DNA of 64,000 nucleotides. Source: Marinobacter sediminum. Lineage in GTDB: Bacteria; Pseudomonadota; Gammaproteobacteria; Pseudomonadales; Oleiphilaceae. The notes beneath the pieces are model-generated. The model did not search any database. It saw nothing but the letters and a program-made list of their open reading frames with translations, and had not been told where the DNA came from. Shown here piece after piece: positions 36,233 to 46,064 of this stretch (its first letter is position 1; each line of letters begins with the position of its first letter). The position numbers and the translations under genes were made by a program. The stretch is from assembly GCF_016820575.1 (NCBI RefSeq), contig NZ_JAEMQH010000002.1, forward strand, positions 803,305-867,304, given 5' to 3'.

Positions 36233-39200
36233 ATGACAAACACCACCACTGATCGAACCAGCGCCGCCAACCCGCCGCCTGATGGCAAGGCGGCCGTGAA
36301 AGCCATGATGAGCCAGCTGGAGATCTGCAATCAGCAGGAAGCCGCCCGGATTCTGAAGGCTGTGGCCCGATCCAAGGGGGACCCGGGCCAGAAGGATCTT
36401 GAGAAGATGGCCCGATGGCTGGAGCGAGGCCTTGAAAAGGTCCAGCAACGCCAAGCGTTGCACAAGACGGCCAGTTTTCCGGAAGGCCTGCCGGTGTCGG
36501 AGCGGGTAGATGACATCCAGCAGGCCATTGAGAACAATCAGGTGGTGATTATTGCCGGTGAAACTGGCTCCGGTAAGACCACCCAGATCCCGAAAATCTG
36601 CATGAACTCCGGCCGGGGTATTCGGGGTGTCATTGGTCATACCCAGCCTCGGAGGATCGCGGCCCGCAGTGTTGCAGCCAGAATTTCCGATGAGCTTGGC
36701 GAGCAGACCGGCCAGCAAATTGGCTATCAGGTTCGATTCACCGACACGACCTCAGAGCAGTCCCGGGTCAAGGTAATGACTGACGGCATACTGCTGGCGG
36801 AAATACAGCACGATCGTTTCCTCGACCGGTACGACACGCTGATTATCGACGAGGCGCACGAGCGCAGCCTCAACATCGACTTCATACTGGGTTACCTGCG
36901 CCAACTTCTGCCCAAGCGTCCCGACCTGAAAGTGATCATTACCTCGGCGACCATCGAGGTTGAGCGATTCAGTGAGTTCTTTAACCAGGCACCGGTTATT
37001 GAGGTCAGCGGCCGGACTTTTCCGGTGGATGTTCGTTACCGGCCACTGACCGGCGACGAGGACGATCGCGATCAGGGCTGGACCGATGGTGTGATTTCCG
37101 CCCTGGATGAAATTGAGCAGCACGAACGCTCCGAGAAACAACCGCCCGGGGACGTCTTGGTGTTCCTGCCGGGTGAGCGGGAAATTCGGAATCTCAGTAA
37201 GGTGCTTCGTCATGTAGACCTGAAACACACGGAAATCCTGCCGCTGTACTCGCGCCTTAGCAATCAGGAACAGAATCGGGTGTTCCAGTCGCACCGGGGG
37301 CGCCGAATTGTGCTGTCGACCAACGTGGCAGAAACCTCCCTGACGGTGCCGGGGATTCGCTATGTGATCGACACCGGTGTTGCCAGGATCAGTCGCTATA
37401 GCGTGCGCTCCAAGATCCAGCGTCTGCCCGTCGAGCCCATCTCCCAGGCCAGTGCGAACCAGAGGGCAGGGCGATGCGGGCGGGTTGCACCGGGCATCTG
37501 TTTCCGGCTGTACGATGAAACTGACTTCATCAATCGCCCGGAATACACCGACCCGGAAATCCTGCGCACCAATCTGGCCTCGGTCATTCTGCAAATGGCG
37601 ACGTCTGGCCTAGGGGAAATTCGCAACTTTCCGTTCCTGGAGGCGCCGGATCGCCGGCAGGTCAACGATGGCTACAAGCTGCTCGAAGAGCTGAGCGCGG
37701 TTGATGACAAACGTCGGGTCACCAAACTTGGCCGTACCATGTCCCGACTGCCACTGGATCCGCGGCTGGCCAGGATGCTGGTCACCGCGGCCGACAAGGG
37801 GAGCCTGGCAGAAACCCTGATCATCATCGCCGGGCTCAGTGTGCAGGATCCGCGCGAGCGGCCCCAGGAAAAACAGCAGGCCGCGGACCAGGCCCATGCA
37901 CCGTTTAACGACAAGGACTCAGATTTCGTTACCCTGCTGAACATCTGGAATTTCTACGAAGAACAGCGTCAGGAGCTGTCCCAGAACCAGATGAAAAAGG
38001 TCTGTCAGAAGAATTTCCTGAGCTGGATGCGGATGCGCGAATGGCGGGACATTCATCGTCAGCTAACCCTGATTTGTCGTGAGCAAAAGCTGGCGTCGAA
38101 TAAAGATGCCGCCAGTTATGAGGCGCTGCATCAGGCCATCCTGGCGGGTCTGCTCGGGCAGGTCGCGGTGAAGGTTGAAAAGAAGGAATACCTGGCAACG
38201 CGCAACCGGAAGGTGCTGATTTTCCCGGGTTCCAAGGTGTCCAAAACCGGGCCGAAATGGATCGTCGCCACCGAAATCGTGGAGACCAGTCGGGTATTTG
38301 CGCGCATGGTCGCGGCCATTCAGCCTGAGTGGATCGAGCCCTTGGCCGGGCATGTGGTCAAGCACAACTATTTCGAACCGCACTGGGAGCAAAAACGGGC
38401 CCAGGTGATGGGCTACGAGAAGGTGACCCTCTACGGTCTGGACGTAGTACCCAAGCGACGGATTCCTTATAGCAAGGTTGATCCCGCCGAGTGCCGGAAT
38501 CTTTTTATTCGCCGCGCTCTGGTGGAAGGGGATTATCGCTCGAAGGCGCCGTTCATTGCCCGCAACCGGGCTATGCTCGACACCGTTGAAAATCTGGAGA
38601 AGAAAACCCGGCGCCGCGACCTCCTGGTAGATGATGAGGCGTTGGTTGCCTTCTACGACGAGCGCCTGCCGGCAGATATTGTCAGTGGCCGGCACTTTGA
38701 GACCTGGTGGAAAAGCCTGTCTGCCGAAGAGCTCAAGCACCTTGAGCTGACGGAAGAGGATATTTTGCAACGCCCGGTAGACGCTCAGGCGGGTGAGCTG
38801 TACCCCGATTACCTGGAGTGGGAGGGCGTTCGCTATCCGCTGAGCTACGAGTTTGAACCCACCAGCGAGCGAGACGGGGTAACGCTGCAAGTGCCTCTCA
38901 TGGCACTGAAGCAGATTCCTTCCCGGCGACTTGAATGGCTGGTGCCTGGTTTGCTGCGGGAAAAGTGTGTCGCGCTGGTGAAGGGGTTGCCGAAGTCCCT
39001 GCGGCGTAATTTTGTGCCGGTTCCGGATTTTGTCGATGCAGCGCTGGCAAATATGCAGCCTTCGAACGAACCTCTTGCCCTGCAATTGGCTGAACAACTG
39101 AGGCGCATGACTGGGGTACGGATTGATCCCGAGGCCTGGCCGGAGTCCGAACTGCCCCGGCATTTACGCATGAACCTTCGAGTCATGGGGGATGGTGGCA

Positions 39201-40168
39201 AGGTCATGGCTGAGGGGCGCGAGACCTCTCAGCTGCAGGACCAGCTGGAAGGAAAGGCGGAAGAGGCATTGGCGTCCGCCACCAGTGAATCCAAGACTAC
39301 AGAACCGACGGCCGAGCATACCGACTGGCAGTTTGGCACCTTGCCGGAGCAGGTGCAGACCGAAAAGGGCGGCATGCAGGTGACGGTTTATCCCGCGCTG
39401 GAAGACCAGGGAAAATCGGTCCGTCAGATTCGCTGCCTCGATCGATTAACCGCAGAAGACACCACCCGTAAGGCCGTGGCTCGCCTGTTCCTGAATCGCT
39501 TTGGCAAGACTCTGGAGGATCTGGAGCGCAAGCTGCCGAGATTCAAACAGTCCGCATTGATGTTTGCCCCGATCGGTCGGGCCAGCGTGCTGCTTGATGA
39601 TCTGTTACTTGCCACTGCAATGCAGCACTTTCTCAGCGACGGCGTACCAAGGACAGCCGAGGCGTTTGGCGAACTGTTTGATCGTCACCGGGGTGACTTT
39701 ATCCCGGCGCTGGAAGAAGCGGATCAGCGGTTACACCAGGCCATGACGGGCTATCAGAAAGTGGCGAAGAGACTGAAGGGTAAGATCAGCCTGGCCCTGG
39801 CCTCGAGCATGGCGGATCTCAAGTTTCAATTGGCGAACTTGGTTTATCCCGGGTTCCTGGTGGCGACGCCACCGGAGTGGCTGGCAGAATTTGGTCGTTA
39901 CTTTGAGGCGGCGCTGGTTCGGCTGGAAAAGATGCCTCGGGAAATGGGCCGGGAACGGGAGTTTTTGCACACCATAGAGCCCCTGTGGTCCCGCTACGCC
40001 AGCAAGCGAGACGAACTGCTTCGCCAGGGCGTTCGGGATCCGGAGCTGATCGTCTATCGCTGGATGCTGGAGGAATTCCGGGTGTCCTTTTTCGCACAAC
40101 AACTCGGCACAGCGATGACGGTTTCCGTCAAGCGATTGGAAAGGCAGTGGGAGCAGACCCGCATTTAA
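36233..40168 (+). CDS. hrpA: ATP-dependent RNA helicase HrpA
   Basis: The 1311-residue DEAH-box helicase has Walker A GETGSGKTT near 109-117, DEAHE at 206-210 and SAT motif III. Helicase C with TNVAETSLTVPGIRYVIDTG, a helicase-associated region and a long C-terminal DUF3418 domain follow. Length and order are normal for HrpA, which acts on mRNA and ribosome complexes. The ATG at 36233 follows a leader of about 80 bases after the fadD terminator. Confidence 0.95.
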   Translation: MTNTTTDRTSAANPPPDGKAAVKAMMSQLEICNQQEAARILKAVARSKGDPGQKDLEKMARWLERGLEKVQQRQALHKTASFPEGLPVSERVDDIQQAIENNQVVIIAGETGSGKTTQIPKICMNSGRGIRGVIGHTQPRRIAARSVAARISDELGEQTGQQIGYQVRFTDTTSEQSRVKVMTDGILLAEIQHDRFLDRYDTLIIDEAHERSLNIDFILGYLRQLLPKRPDLKVIITSATIEVERFSEFFNQAPVIEVSGRTFPVDVRYRPLTGDEDDRDQGWTDGVISALDEIEQHERSEKQPPGDVLVFLPGEREIRNLSKVLRHVDLKHTEILPLYSRLSNQEQNRVFQSHRGRRIVLSTNVAETSLTVPGIRYVIDTGVARISRYSVRSKIQRLPVEPISQASANQRAGRCGRVAPGICFRLYDETDFINRPEYTDPEILRTNLASVILQMATSGLGEIRNFPFLEAPDRRQVNDGYKLLEELSAVDDKRRVTKLGRTMSRLPLDPRLARMLVTAADKGSLAETLIIIAGLSVQDPRERPQEKQQAADQAHAPFNDKDSDFVTLLNIWNFYEEQRQELSQNQMKKVCQKNFLSWMRMREWRDIHRQLTLICREQKLASNKDAASYEALHQAILAGLLGQVAVKVEKKEYLATRNRKVLIFPGSKVSKTGPKWIVATEIVETSRVFARMVAAIQPEWIEPLAGHVVKHNYFEPHWEQKRAQVMGYEKVTLYGLDVVPKRRIPYSKVDPAECRNLFIRRALVEGDYRSKAPFIARNRAMLDTVENLEKKTRRRDLLVDDEALVAFYDERLPADIVSGRHFETWWKSLSAEELKHLELTEEDILQRPVDAQAGELYPDYLEWEGVRYPLSYEFEPTSERDGVTLQVPLMALKQIPSRRLEWLVPGLLREKCVALVKGLPKSLRRNFVPVPDFVDAALANMQPSNEPLALQLAEQLRRMTGVRIDPEAWPESELPRHLRMNLRVMGDGGKVMAEGRETSQLQDQLEGKAEEALASATSESKTTEPTAEHTDWQFGTLPEQVQTEKGGMQVTVYPALEDQGKSVRQIRCLDRLTAEDTTRKAVARLFLNRFGKTLEDLERKLPRFKQSALMFAPIGRASVLLDDLLLATAMQHFLSDGVPRTAEAFGELFDRHRGDFIPALEEADQRLHQAMTGYQKVAKRLKGKISLALASSMADLKFQLANLVYPGFLVATPPEWLAEFGRYFEAALVRLEKMPREMGREREFLHTIEPLWSRYASKRDELLRQGVRDPELIVYRWMLEEFRVSFFAQQLGTAMTVSVKRLERQWEQTRI

Positions 40169-40226
40169 GGCCAATTCTCCACGCGTCCCTGTCCGTCTCG
40201 CACGGTACCTTTTGCTGACGGGCAAA

Positions 40227-40255
40227 TGCCGGAGACTGTGTTAGTATTTCCGGCA
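40227..40255. promoter_or_regulatory. Inverted repeat upstream of ketoacyl synthase gene
   Basis: TGCCGGA (40227-40233) is matched by TCCGGCA (40249-40255) across a 15-base spacer. It lies 49 bases before the GTG start of the KAS III gene. It could be a dimeric regulator site; no regulator is encoded nearby. Confidence 0.35.
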
Positions 40256-40303
40256 GCATATTAGGCAAGTCTTCAGTTTTAATAACCAAGACGTGGGGTT
40301 AGC

Positions 40304-41425
40304 GTGATTAAAGCCGTCATTAGCGGAACCGGTCTCTATACACCGCCGGCGACCATAGACAATGACGAACTGGTTGAAGCCTTCAACCAGTTTGTTGAGA
40401 TTTTCAATTCAGAGCATGCCGATGCCATTGCCAGCGGTGAGGTGACTGCCTTGCAGCCGTCTTCCTCGGCCTTCATTGAGAAGGCGTCCGGCATCAAACG
40501 TCGTCATGTGATCAACAAAGACGGAATCCTGGATCCGCATCGGATGAAGCCGTCCATTCCCGACCGCAGCAACGACGAGTATTCGGTGCAGTGCGAAATG
40601 GCGCTTTCTGCCTGTAAAGAAGCCCTGGAGCAAGCTGGCAAAACGGCCGCTGACGTGGATGCAGTGATCGTTGCCTGCTCCAACCTGCAGCGGGCCTATC
40701 CGGCGGTTTCCATAGAGGTGCAGCAGGCGCTCGGCGTTAACGGTTTTGCATATGACATGAACGTGGCCTGCAGTTCGGCGACGTTTGGTCTTCAGGCAGC
40801 GGTCAACTCGGTTGAGAACGGTGCTGCCCGCTCAGTTCTGGTCGTCAGCCCCGAGATCTGTTCTGGTCATCTCAACTTCCGTGATCGTGACAGCCACTTC
40901 ATTTTCGGTGACGCGTGCACAGCCATTCTGGTTGAGCGGGAAGAGGACACCAACGCTGGCGAGGGCTTCGAGATCCTCGGTACCCGCCTGAAAACCCAGT
41001 TTTCGAACAACATCCGCAACAACTTCGGTTTCCTGAACCGTGCGGATGAGTCGGGTGTGGGCAAGCCGGATAAGCTGTTCATTCAGCAGGGCCGGAAGGT
41101 GTTTAAAGAAGTCTCCCCGCTGGTGGCTGAGACGATTCAGAACCAGCTCGAGGACCTGTCGCTGGCGCCGGACAACCTGCGTCGCATGTGGTTGCATCAG
41201 GCCAATCTGAACATGAATCAACTGATTGCCCGCAAAGTGCTGGGTCGCGACGCCTCCGAGGATGAAGCGCCGGTCATTCTGGACGAGTATGCCAATACAA
41301 GCTCAGCGGGTTCGATCATTGCCTTCCATAAACACAAGGCAGACCTGGAATCCGGAGACATCGGGGTGATCTGCTCCTTTGGCGCCGGCTACTCGATCGG
41401 CAGCGTAGTGGTACGCCGCCGATAA
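40304..41425 (+). CDS. Beta-ketoacyl-ACP synthase III family protein
   Basis: The 373-residue thiolase-fold enzyme has the FabH triad: C156 (NVACSSATFG), H298 (LHQAN) and N331 (YANTSSAGSI). It is longer than standard FabH (about 320) owing to an insertion near residues 25-85 (FNQFVEIFNSEHADAIASG onward), which marks the auxiliary KAS III group in pseudomonads and relatives. It condenses an acyl-CoA with malonyl-ACP. The start is GTG. It converges on the thioesterase gene. Confidence 0.88.
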   Translation: MIKAVISGTGLYTPPATIDNDELVEAFNQFVEIFNSEHADAIASGEVTALQPSSSAFIEKASGIKRRHVINKDGILDPHRMKPSIPDRSNDEYSVQCEMALSACKEALEQAGKTAADVDAVIVACSNLQRAYPAVSIEVQQALGVNGFAYDMNVACSSATFGLQAAVNSVENGAARSVLVVSPEICSGHLNFRDRDSHFIFGDACTAILVEREEDTNAGEGFEILGTRLKTQFSNNIRNNFGFLNRADESGVGKPDKLFIQQGRKVFKEVSPLVAETIQNQLEDLSLAPDNLRRMWLHQANLNMNQLIARKVLGRDASEDEAPVILDEYANTSSAGSIIAFHKHKADLESGDIGVICSFGAGYSIGSVVVRRR

Positions 41426-41432
41426 GCCCTCG

Positions 41433-41840
41433 TTATTCGGTTGCCAGTGCCCTCAGGGTATCTGGCAGCCGGGTTGAGGTCCGTGACTTGCGGTCAAACC
41501 AGACCACTTTGGCATAACCCTCCGCGTAAACATCGCCCGTTTCGGCATCGGTAAGCACATGGTAAGTATCAAGGCTGGTATTTCCTGCCTTGTCTGCGTA
41601 TGTTTCCACCACGACGGTTGCCGGGTGATTCAGTTCCTTCAGAAATGTCGCACTGGTCTTTATAATGACCGGGCCCGTAGGTTCTTCCGGGCCACCGAGA
41701 TTCAGGGAGCTGAGCCACACGATGCGGGCTTCTTCAAAAAAGCGGAAATAAACCGTGTTGTTGGCGTGGCCAAAAGCATCCATATCGCCCCAGCGGAGTG
41801 GCACAGATAGCGTGGCGACGTGGTTTCCCGGTACTGACAT
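41433..41840 (-). CDS. Acyl-CoA thioesterase (4HBT/YbgC family)
   Basis: The 135-residue hot-dog protein has WGDMDAFGHANNTVYFRFFE, in which D21 is the catalytic Asp position of the 4-hydroxybenzoyl-CoA thioesterase family. The length is normal. It hydrolyses acyl-CoA thioesters; chain preference cannot be read. It ends seven bases from the ketoacyl synthase stop (convergent) and diverges from mlaA. Confidence 0.86.
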   Translation of the reverse strand: MSVPGNHVATLSVPLRWGDMDAFGHANNTVYFRFFEEARIVWLSSLNLGGPEEPTGPVIIKTSATFLKELNHPATVVVETYADKAGNTSLDTYHVLTDAETGDVYAEGYAKVVWFDRKSRTSTRLPDTLRALATE

Positions 41841-41934
41841 AAGAGTTCCTCCGAAACAGCGAGCAGAATAAAAACGATAAAAGCGCCGGTATTTTTGACG
41901 GATCGAAACGACTTAAACAACCCAAGAGCACACA

Positions 41935-42720
41935 ATGAGACTACTTTTTTTTCGGCGCTGGTATGTTTTTCTGCTCTCAACGGCGCTTTTGGTAGGGCTG
42001 CCAGCTGGCCAGGCATCGGCCCAGGCTATGCAGGAGCCGGCACCGAAAGGGGCGGCTGAGGTACGAGTTTCTGATCCCTATGAGGGCTGGAACCGAAAGG
42101 TGTTCCGGTTTAACGAGACGCTCGACCAATGGTTCCTAAAGCCGGTGGCGCAAACTTATCGCACGGTTACTCCCAATATCATCGACCGTGGTATCACCAA
42201 TTTCTTCAATAACCTCCAGGAAATTCGCAACCTCGCCAACAGTCTGTTGCAGCTCAAGGGCGAATCGGCTGTAGTTGCTGCCGGCCGCTTCACCTACAAC
42301 ACGGTGTTTGGGCTGGCGGGCTTTTTCGACGTGGCCACGGCATTTGAGCTCCCCGAACGCCCTGAAGACTTTGGCCAAACCCTCGGTTACTGGGGTGCCG
42401 GTTCCGGACCCTACCTGATGCTACCGTTGCTGGGGCCGTCGAGCCCGCGGCATTTCGGTGGTATGGTGACAGATATCGTTGTGTTGCCATCAGCGTGGGA
42501 CGCGGTTGACAGTCCGACCGACCTGTATGCACGGGGCGTACAGGTTGTCGACAAGCGGGCCGATTTAATCCCGGCCGAGAGTTTCATTTCCGGTGACAGC
42601 TACATTTTTGTCCGAAATGCGTTTCTCCAACGCCGTGAATACCTGATCAAAGATGGCAAAATGGTGGACGACCCCTTTTCAAGCAGCAATGATGAAGACG
42701 TGATGCTCGAAGATTTCTGA
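41935..42720 (+). CDS. MlaA-family outer membrane lipid asymmetry protein
   Basis: The 261-residue protein matches MlaA/VacJ: DPYEGWNRKVFRFNETLDQW, TNFFNNLQEIRNLANSLLQLK, and LPERPEDFGQTLGYWGAGSGPYL. MlaA removes mislocalised phospholipids from the outer leaflet of the outer membrane. The signal sequence (LLSTALLVGLPAGQASAQA) has no lipobox Cys, unlike classic MlaA lipoproteins, so signal peptidase I processing is likely. A patatin-like gene follows 35 bases downstream. Confidence 0.88.
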   Translation: MRLLFFRRWYVFLLSTALLVGLPAGQASAQAMQEPAPKGAAEVRVSDPYEGWNRKVFRFNETLDQWFLKPVAQTYRTVTPNIIDRGITNFFNNLQEIRNLANSLLQLKGESAVVAAGRFTYNTVFGLAGFFDVATAFELPERPEDFGQTLGYWGAGSGPYLMLPLLGPSSPRHFGGMVTDIVVLPSAWDAVDSPTDLYARGVQVVDKRADLIPAESFISGDSYIFVRNAFLQRREYLIKDGKMVDDPFSSSNDEDVMLEDF

Positions 42721-42755
42721 CCCTGTACGTTTCTCTTAATAACAGGAGGTTTCCG

Positions 42756-44243
42756 GTGATCAGGGACCCAAGAATAAAGAAGTTCCGCAAAATGCTCGCC
42801 GAGGCACCGAATTACGAGGTCTGGAAAGCGGCGGCTCTGGAGCTTGATTTTCTTGAGGGCAGTGCCGAGTGGAAAGAGGACTTCGCCTCCGATCTCTACC
42901 ATTATGAACTGATCTACGATCGCCTCAGCAACCTGAAACAGTATCGCCAGCAGAACGACTTCGAACGCCTGAAGCGGGCACTTCGCGAGGGTCTGCACCA
43001 TGACCTTGGCAATATGGGGAACCCGGCTCTATACACCCACTCACGAGTAGGCACCAAGCATCTGGTTGAGGAGTACATCACCCAGGTCTGTGAGTCACTG
43101 GATTACCTGTGCGATCACCCGGTGCCCGGTTTCCCCATTTCGGAAAAGCTGCAGTTCTTTCGTGACACCCTGACCAGTTACGGCCGTCCCTCGCTCCTGC
43201 TCAGCGGCGGCGCGACCCTTGGTATGTTCCATTTTGGTGTGATCAAGGCGTTGTGGGAGAAGGGGCTTTTACCCCAGGTCATAGCCGGCTCCAGTATCGG
43301 CGCTATTATCGCGGGCATTCTGGGTGTCCATACCGACGCTGAGATCCCGGAAATGCTGGTGCCGGAGAACCACAATCTGAAGGCTTGGAAGTGGCGCGGG
43401 CTACTCAGTGCCGTGCGCGGCGAGGGCCTGATGGATCAGGACCAGCTTAAATCCTGTGTGCGCGCCAATATTGGCGAGTACACCTTTGAAGAGGCCTATC
43501 AGCGCACAGGTCGCTCCATCAACGTGAGTGTCTCGCCTATCCAGGCGCACCAGAAAGCCCGGTTGCTGTGCGGCTATACGTCGCCTTACCTGATGGTTTG
43601 GAGTGCTGTGCTTGCCAGTGCTGCGGTGCCCGGGATATTCCCCCCGGTTACCCTGATGAAGAAGGACATTCACGGTAATGCGCTGCCGTACATGCCAAGA
43701 CTGAAGTTTGTGGATGGATCGGTGGTGAGTGATCTTCCCATCGAACGCCTGATGCATCTGTACGATGTGAATTTCACCATTGTCAGCCAGACCAATCCGC
43801 ACGTAGTGCCGTTCCTCAACGACCGTGGTATGGATGAAAAACTCTCGATCCCGAGCCTGCCGCTGCATCTGCTCAAATCTGAAATTCAGTTTCATGGCCA
43901 GGGCGTTTTCGATTATCTGCGCAAACGGCTAAAACCGGAGTTGCTGAGGCAGGTGTCCGGTCAGCTCCATACCATAATGGCGCAGCGTTATTCCGGCGAC
44001 GTCACCATTGCGCCATCCTATTCGTTCAAGGACTATCGCCGAATTCTGTCCAACCCGGAACCGGAATACGTCAGAGAGATGATCCTGGCCGGCGAGCGTG
44101 CCACCTGGCCGAAAATCTCAATGATCCGGTCCCATGCCCGCATCTCCAAGACCCTCGAACGTTGTGTTCGGCGCTTGAAGGAGCAAAATCGTCGAACCAC
44201 CGACCTGCGCCTGGTCAGCAATTCAGTTTCCGGCGAATCGTGA
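42756..44243 (+). CDS. Patatin-like phospholipase with DUF3336 domain
   Basis: The 495-residue protein has an N-terminal DUF3336 helical region (about 1-140) and a patatin core. The oxyanion loop is LSGGATLGMFHFG, the nucleophile S180 lies in GSSIGA, and the catalytic Asp is D320 in FVDGSVVSDLP. It should be a serine lipase acting on phospholipids or acylglycerols. The start is GTG with a good AGGAGG six bases upstream. It follows mlaA by 35 bases, pointing to linked lipid functions. Confidence 0.9.
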   Translation: MIRDPRIKKFRKMLAEAPNYEVWKAAALELDFLEGSAEWKEDFASDLYHYELIYDRLSNLKQYRQQNDFERLKRALREGLHHDLGNMGNPALYTHSRVGTKHLVEEYITQVCESLDYLCDHPVPGFPISEKLQFFRDTLTSYGRPSLLLSGGATLGMFHFGVIKALWEKGLLPQVIAGSSIGAIIAGILGVHTDAEIPEMLVPENHNLKAWKWRGLLSAVRGEGLMDQDQLKSCVRANIGEYTFEEAYQRTGRSINVSVSPIQAHQKARLLCGYTSPYLMVWSAVLASAAVPGIFPPVTLMKKDIHGNALPYMPRLKFVDGSVVSDLPIERLMHLYDVNFTIVSQTNPHVVPFLNDRGMDEKLSIPSLPLHLLKSEIQFHGQGVFDYLRKRLKPELLRQVSGQLHTIMAQRYSGDVTIAPSYSFKDYRRILSNPEPEYVREMILAGERATWPKISMIRSHARISKTLERCVRRLKEQNRRTTDLRLVSNSVSGES

Positions 44244-44343
44244 GATGACAGGCCCGCGAAGCCAGCGGTATGATACCGCGAGAGAGAGCCGGGGCTTGCG
44301 TGACACCGCCAGGCCCGGCGCCTGAGCACCAGACTGGATACCC

Positions 44344-46062
44344 ATGTATTACGACTTTTTCGGCTTTCGGGAACCGCCGTTTTCCATTGCGCCCGATCCC
44401 CGCTACCTGTACCTCAGTGAACGCCATAAGGAAGCCTTGGCGCACCTGATGTACGGTGTTAAGGGGCAGGGCGGCTTTATTGTGATTACGGGAGAGGTGG
44501 GAACAGGGAAAACCACGGTGTCCCGGTGTTTCATAGAGAACGCGCCGGAAAATGTCGACATTGCGCTGATTCTCAATCCACGGCTTTCCGCTCGTGAATT
44601 GCTTTCATCCGTTTGCGATGAAATGGGCGTGCCGCACCCCGCCAACGCGACCATCAAAGAGTTGGTTGATCTGATTAACCAGGATCTGCTCAGTGCTCAT
44701 GCCGCCGGGCGGCATAAGGTCCTGATAATTGACGAGGCCCAGAATCTTTCTGCGGATGTGCTTGAGCAGCTGCGCCTTTTGACCAACCTGGAGACCGCTG
44801 AGAAGAAACTGTTGCAGATCGTGCTGCTGGGTCAGCCGGAATTGCAGCAGATATTGGCAATGCCAGAGTTACGTCAGTTGAATCAGCGGGTAACCGCGCG
44901 CTACCACCTCGATGCTATCGGCCGGGCGGAATTACCCAACTACTTGAGCTATCGCCTGAGTGTTGCCGGTATGCGCGGAGACATTTTCAATTCCGGCGCT
45001 GTTTCTCGCCTGTACAAGGAAAGTCAGGGCATTCCCCGGTTAATCAACCTCATCAGTGATCGCGCTCTGCTGGGTGCTTACGCTGAAGGCGAGCATGAAA
45101 TCACCACAGCACACATTCGCCAAGCGGCCCGGGAAGTCCGGGGCGATACCTCCGTTATGCAGGCCAGGCAGGCCGCCGGGGCCCGCAAGTCATCCGGTTA
45201 TCTGCTGCTCGCCGCTTCGCTCCTGGTGGCGGTAGTGGGAACGGTCTGGCTGGCGGATCGCTGGCCGGTGACCGTGACTGACATCCAGGCTGGATTTTCG
45301 TCCTCATCGGTGCAGGCTGGCATAGTGGAGCGAGGCGACTCGGAAAATATCGATCAATCCGGCGCGTTGGCATCGGCTTCGAGTCCGGCACCGCAAGAAC
45401 TGCAAGGGCCGTCAAACGCTGTCCCGGCGGTCGAATCGTTTGAATTTTCTTCGGACTCCATCAACCTGGTGGACGCATTCCGTTCTTTGTTCAAGCTCTG
45501 GCAGTATGACTATCGGCCGGAAGCCTTCCCGACCGCCTGTCAGTATGCCCGCGCCGAGGGCATGGCCTGCCTTGACCGCCAAGGTACTCGTCGCAGCCTC
45601 GAGTTCCTGAACCGGCCCGCTATTCTCGAGCTTCGGGACCAATCCGGAAAACGCGGCTATGCCGTGATCAAGAGCTTGGACGGAAGCATGGCCACGATCG
45701 TTACGCCTGAAGGCGCTCGTGAGGTTACGTTTACCAGTATTGAGCGGTATTGGTTTGGTGATTTCCGCATCCTGTGGCGGCGCCCGGACTTTTTGGATGT
45801 GCCGGCGGACAGCGGCAACCGCGAAGAGCAGCTGTGGATCGGCGCTCGCATGATGGAGCTTGCCGACAAGCACAGCGAGTCGAGTGTTGAGACGGGTAGA
45901 ATCAATCGGATGCCGACGGAAAAGCAGATTCGCTGGTATCAGGACTTGAAAGGACTGACGGTTGATGGCATCGCAGGCGCCATGACCATAATCCAGATCA
46001 ACAACGATCTGGGTGGGCCATTCCCCCGACTGACACCACCAGCTCCGTCGGAAGGTCAATAA
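44344..46062 (+). CDS. ExeA/GspA-like AAA ATPase with peptidoglycan-binding end
   Basis: The 572-residue protein starts MYYDFFGFREPPFSIAPDP, the GspA/ExeA signature. Walker A is GEVGTGKTT at 50-58 and Walker B VLIIDEAQN near 126-134. A transmembrane helix covers about 286-304. A periplasmic part follows, ending with a peptidoglycan-binding-like segment (DLKGLTVDGIAGAMTIIQIN, about 530-560). ExeA and ExeB help place the type II secretin through the cell wall. The next gene is a GspB homologue two bases downstream. No other type II secretion gene is in the window. Confidence 0.9.
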   Translation: MYYDFFGFREPPFSIAPDPRYLYLSERHKEALAHLMYGVKGQGGFIVITGEVGTGKTTVSRCFIENAPENVDIALILNPRLSARELLSSVCDEMGVPHPANATIKELVDLINQDLLSAHAAGRHKVLIIDEAQNLSADVLEQLRLLTNLETAEKKLLQIVLLGQPELQQILAMPELRQLNQRVTARYHLDAIGRAELPNYLSYRLSVAGMRGDIFNSGAVSRLYKESQGIPRLINLISDRALLGAYAEGEHEITTAHIRQAAREVRGDTSVMQARQAAGARKSSGYLLLAASLLVAVVGTVWLADRWPVTVTDIQAGFSSSSVQAGIVERGDSENIDQSGALASASSPAPQELQGPSNAVPAVESFEFSSDSINLVDAFRSLFKLWQYDYRPEAFPTACQYARAEGMACLDRQGTRRSLEFLNRPAILELRDQSGKRGYAVIKSLDGSMATIVTPEGAREVTFTSIERYWFGDFRILWRRPDFLDVPADSGNREEQLWIGARMMELADKHSESSVETGRINRMPTEKQIRWYQDLKGLTVDGIAGAMTIIQINNDLGGPFPRLTPPAPSEGQ

Positions 46063-46064
46063 GC

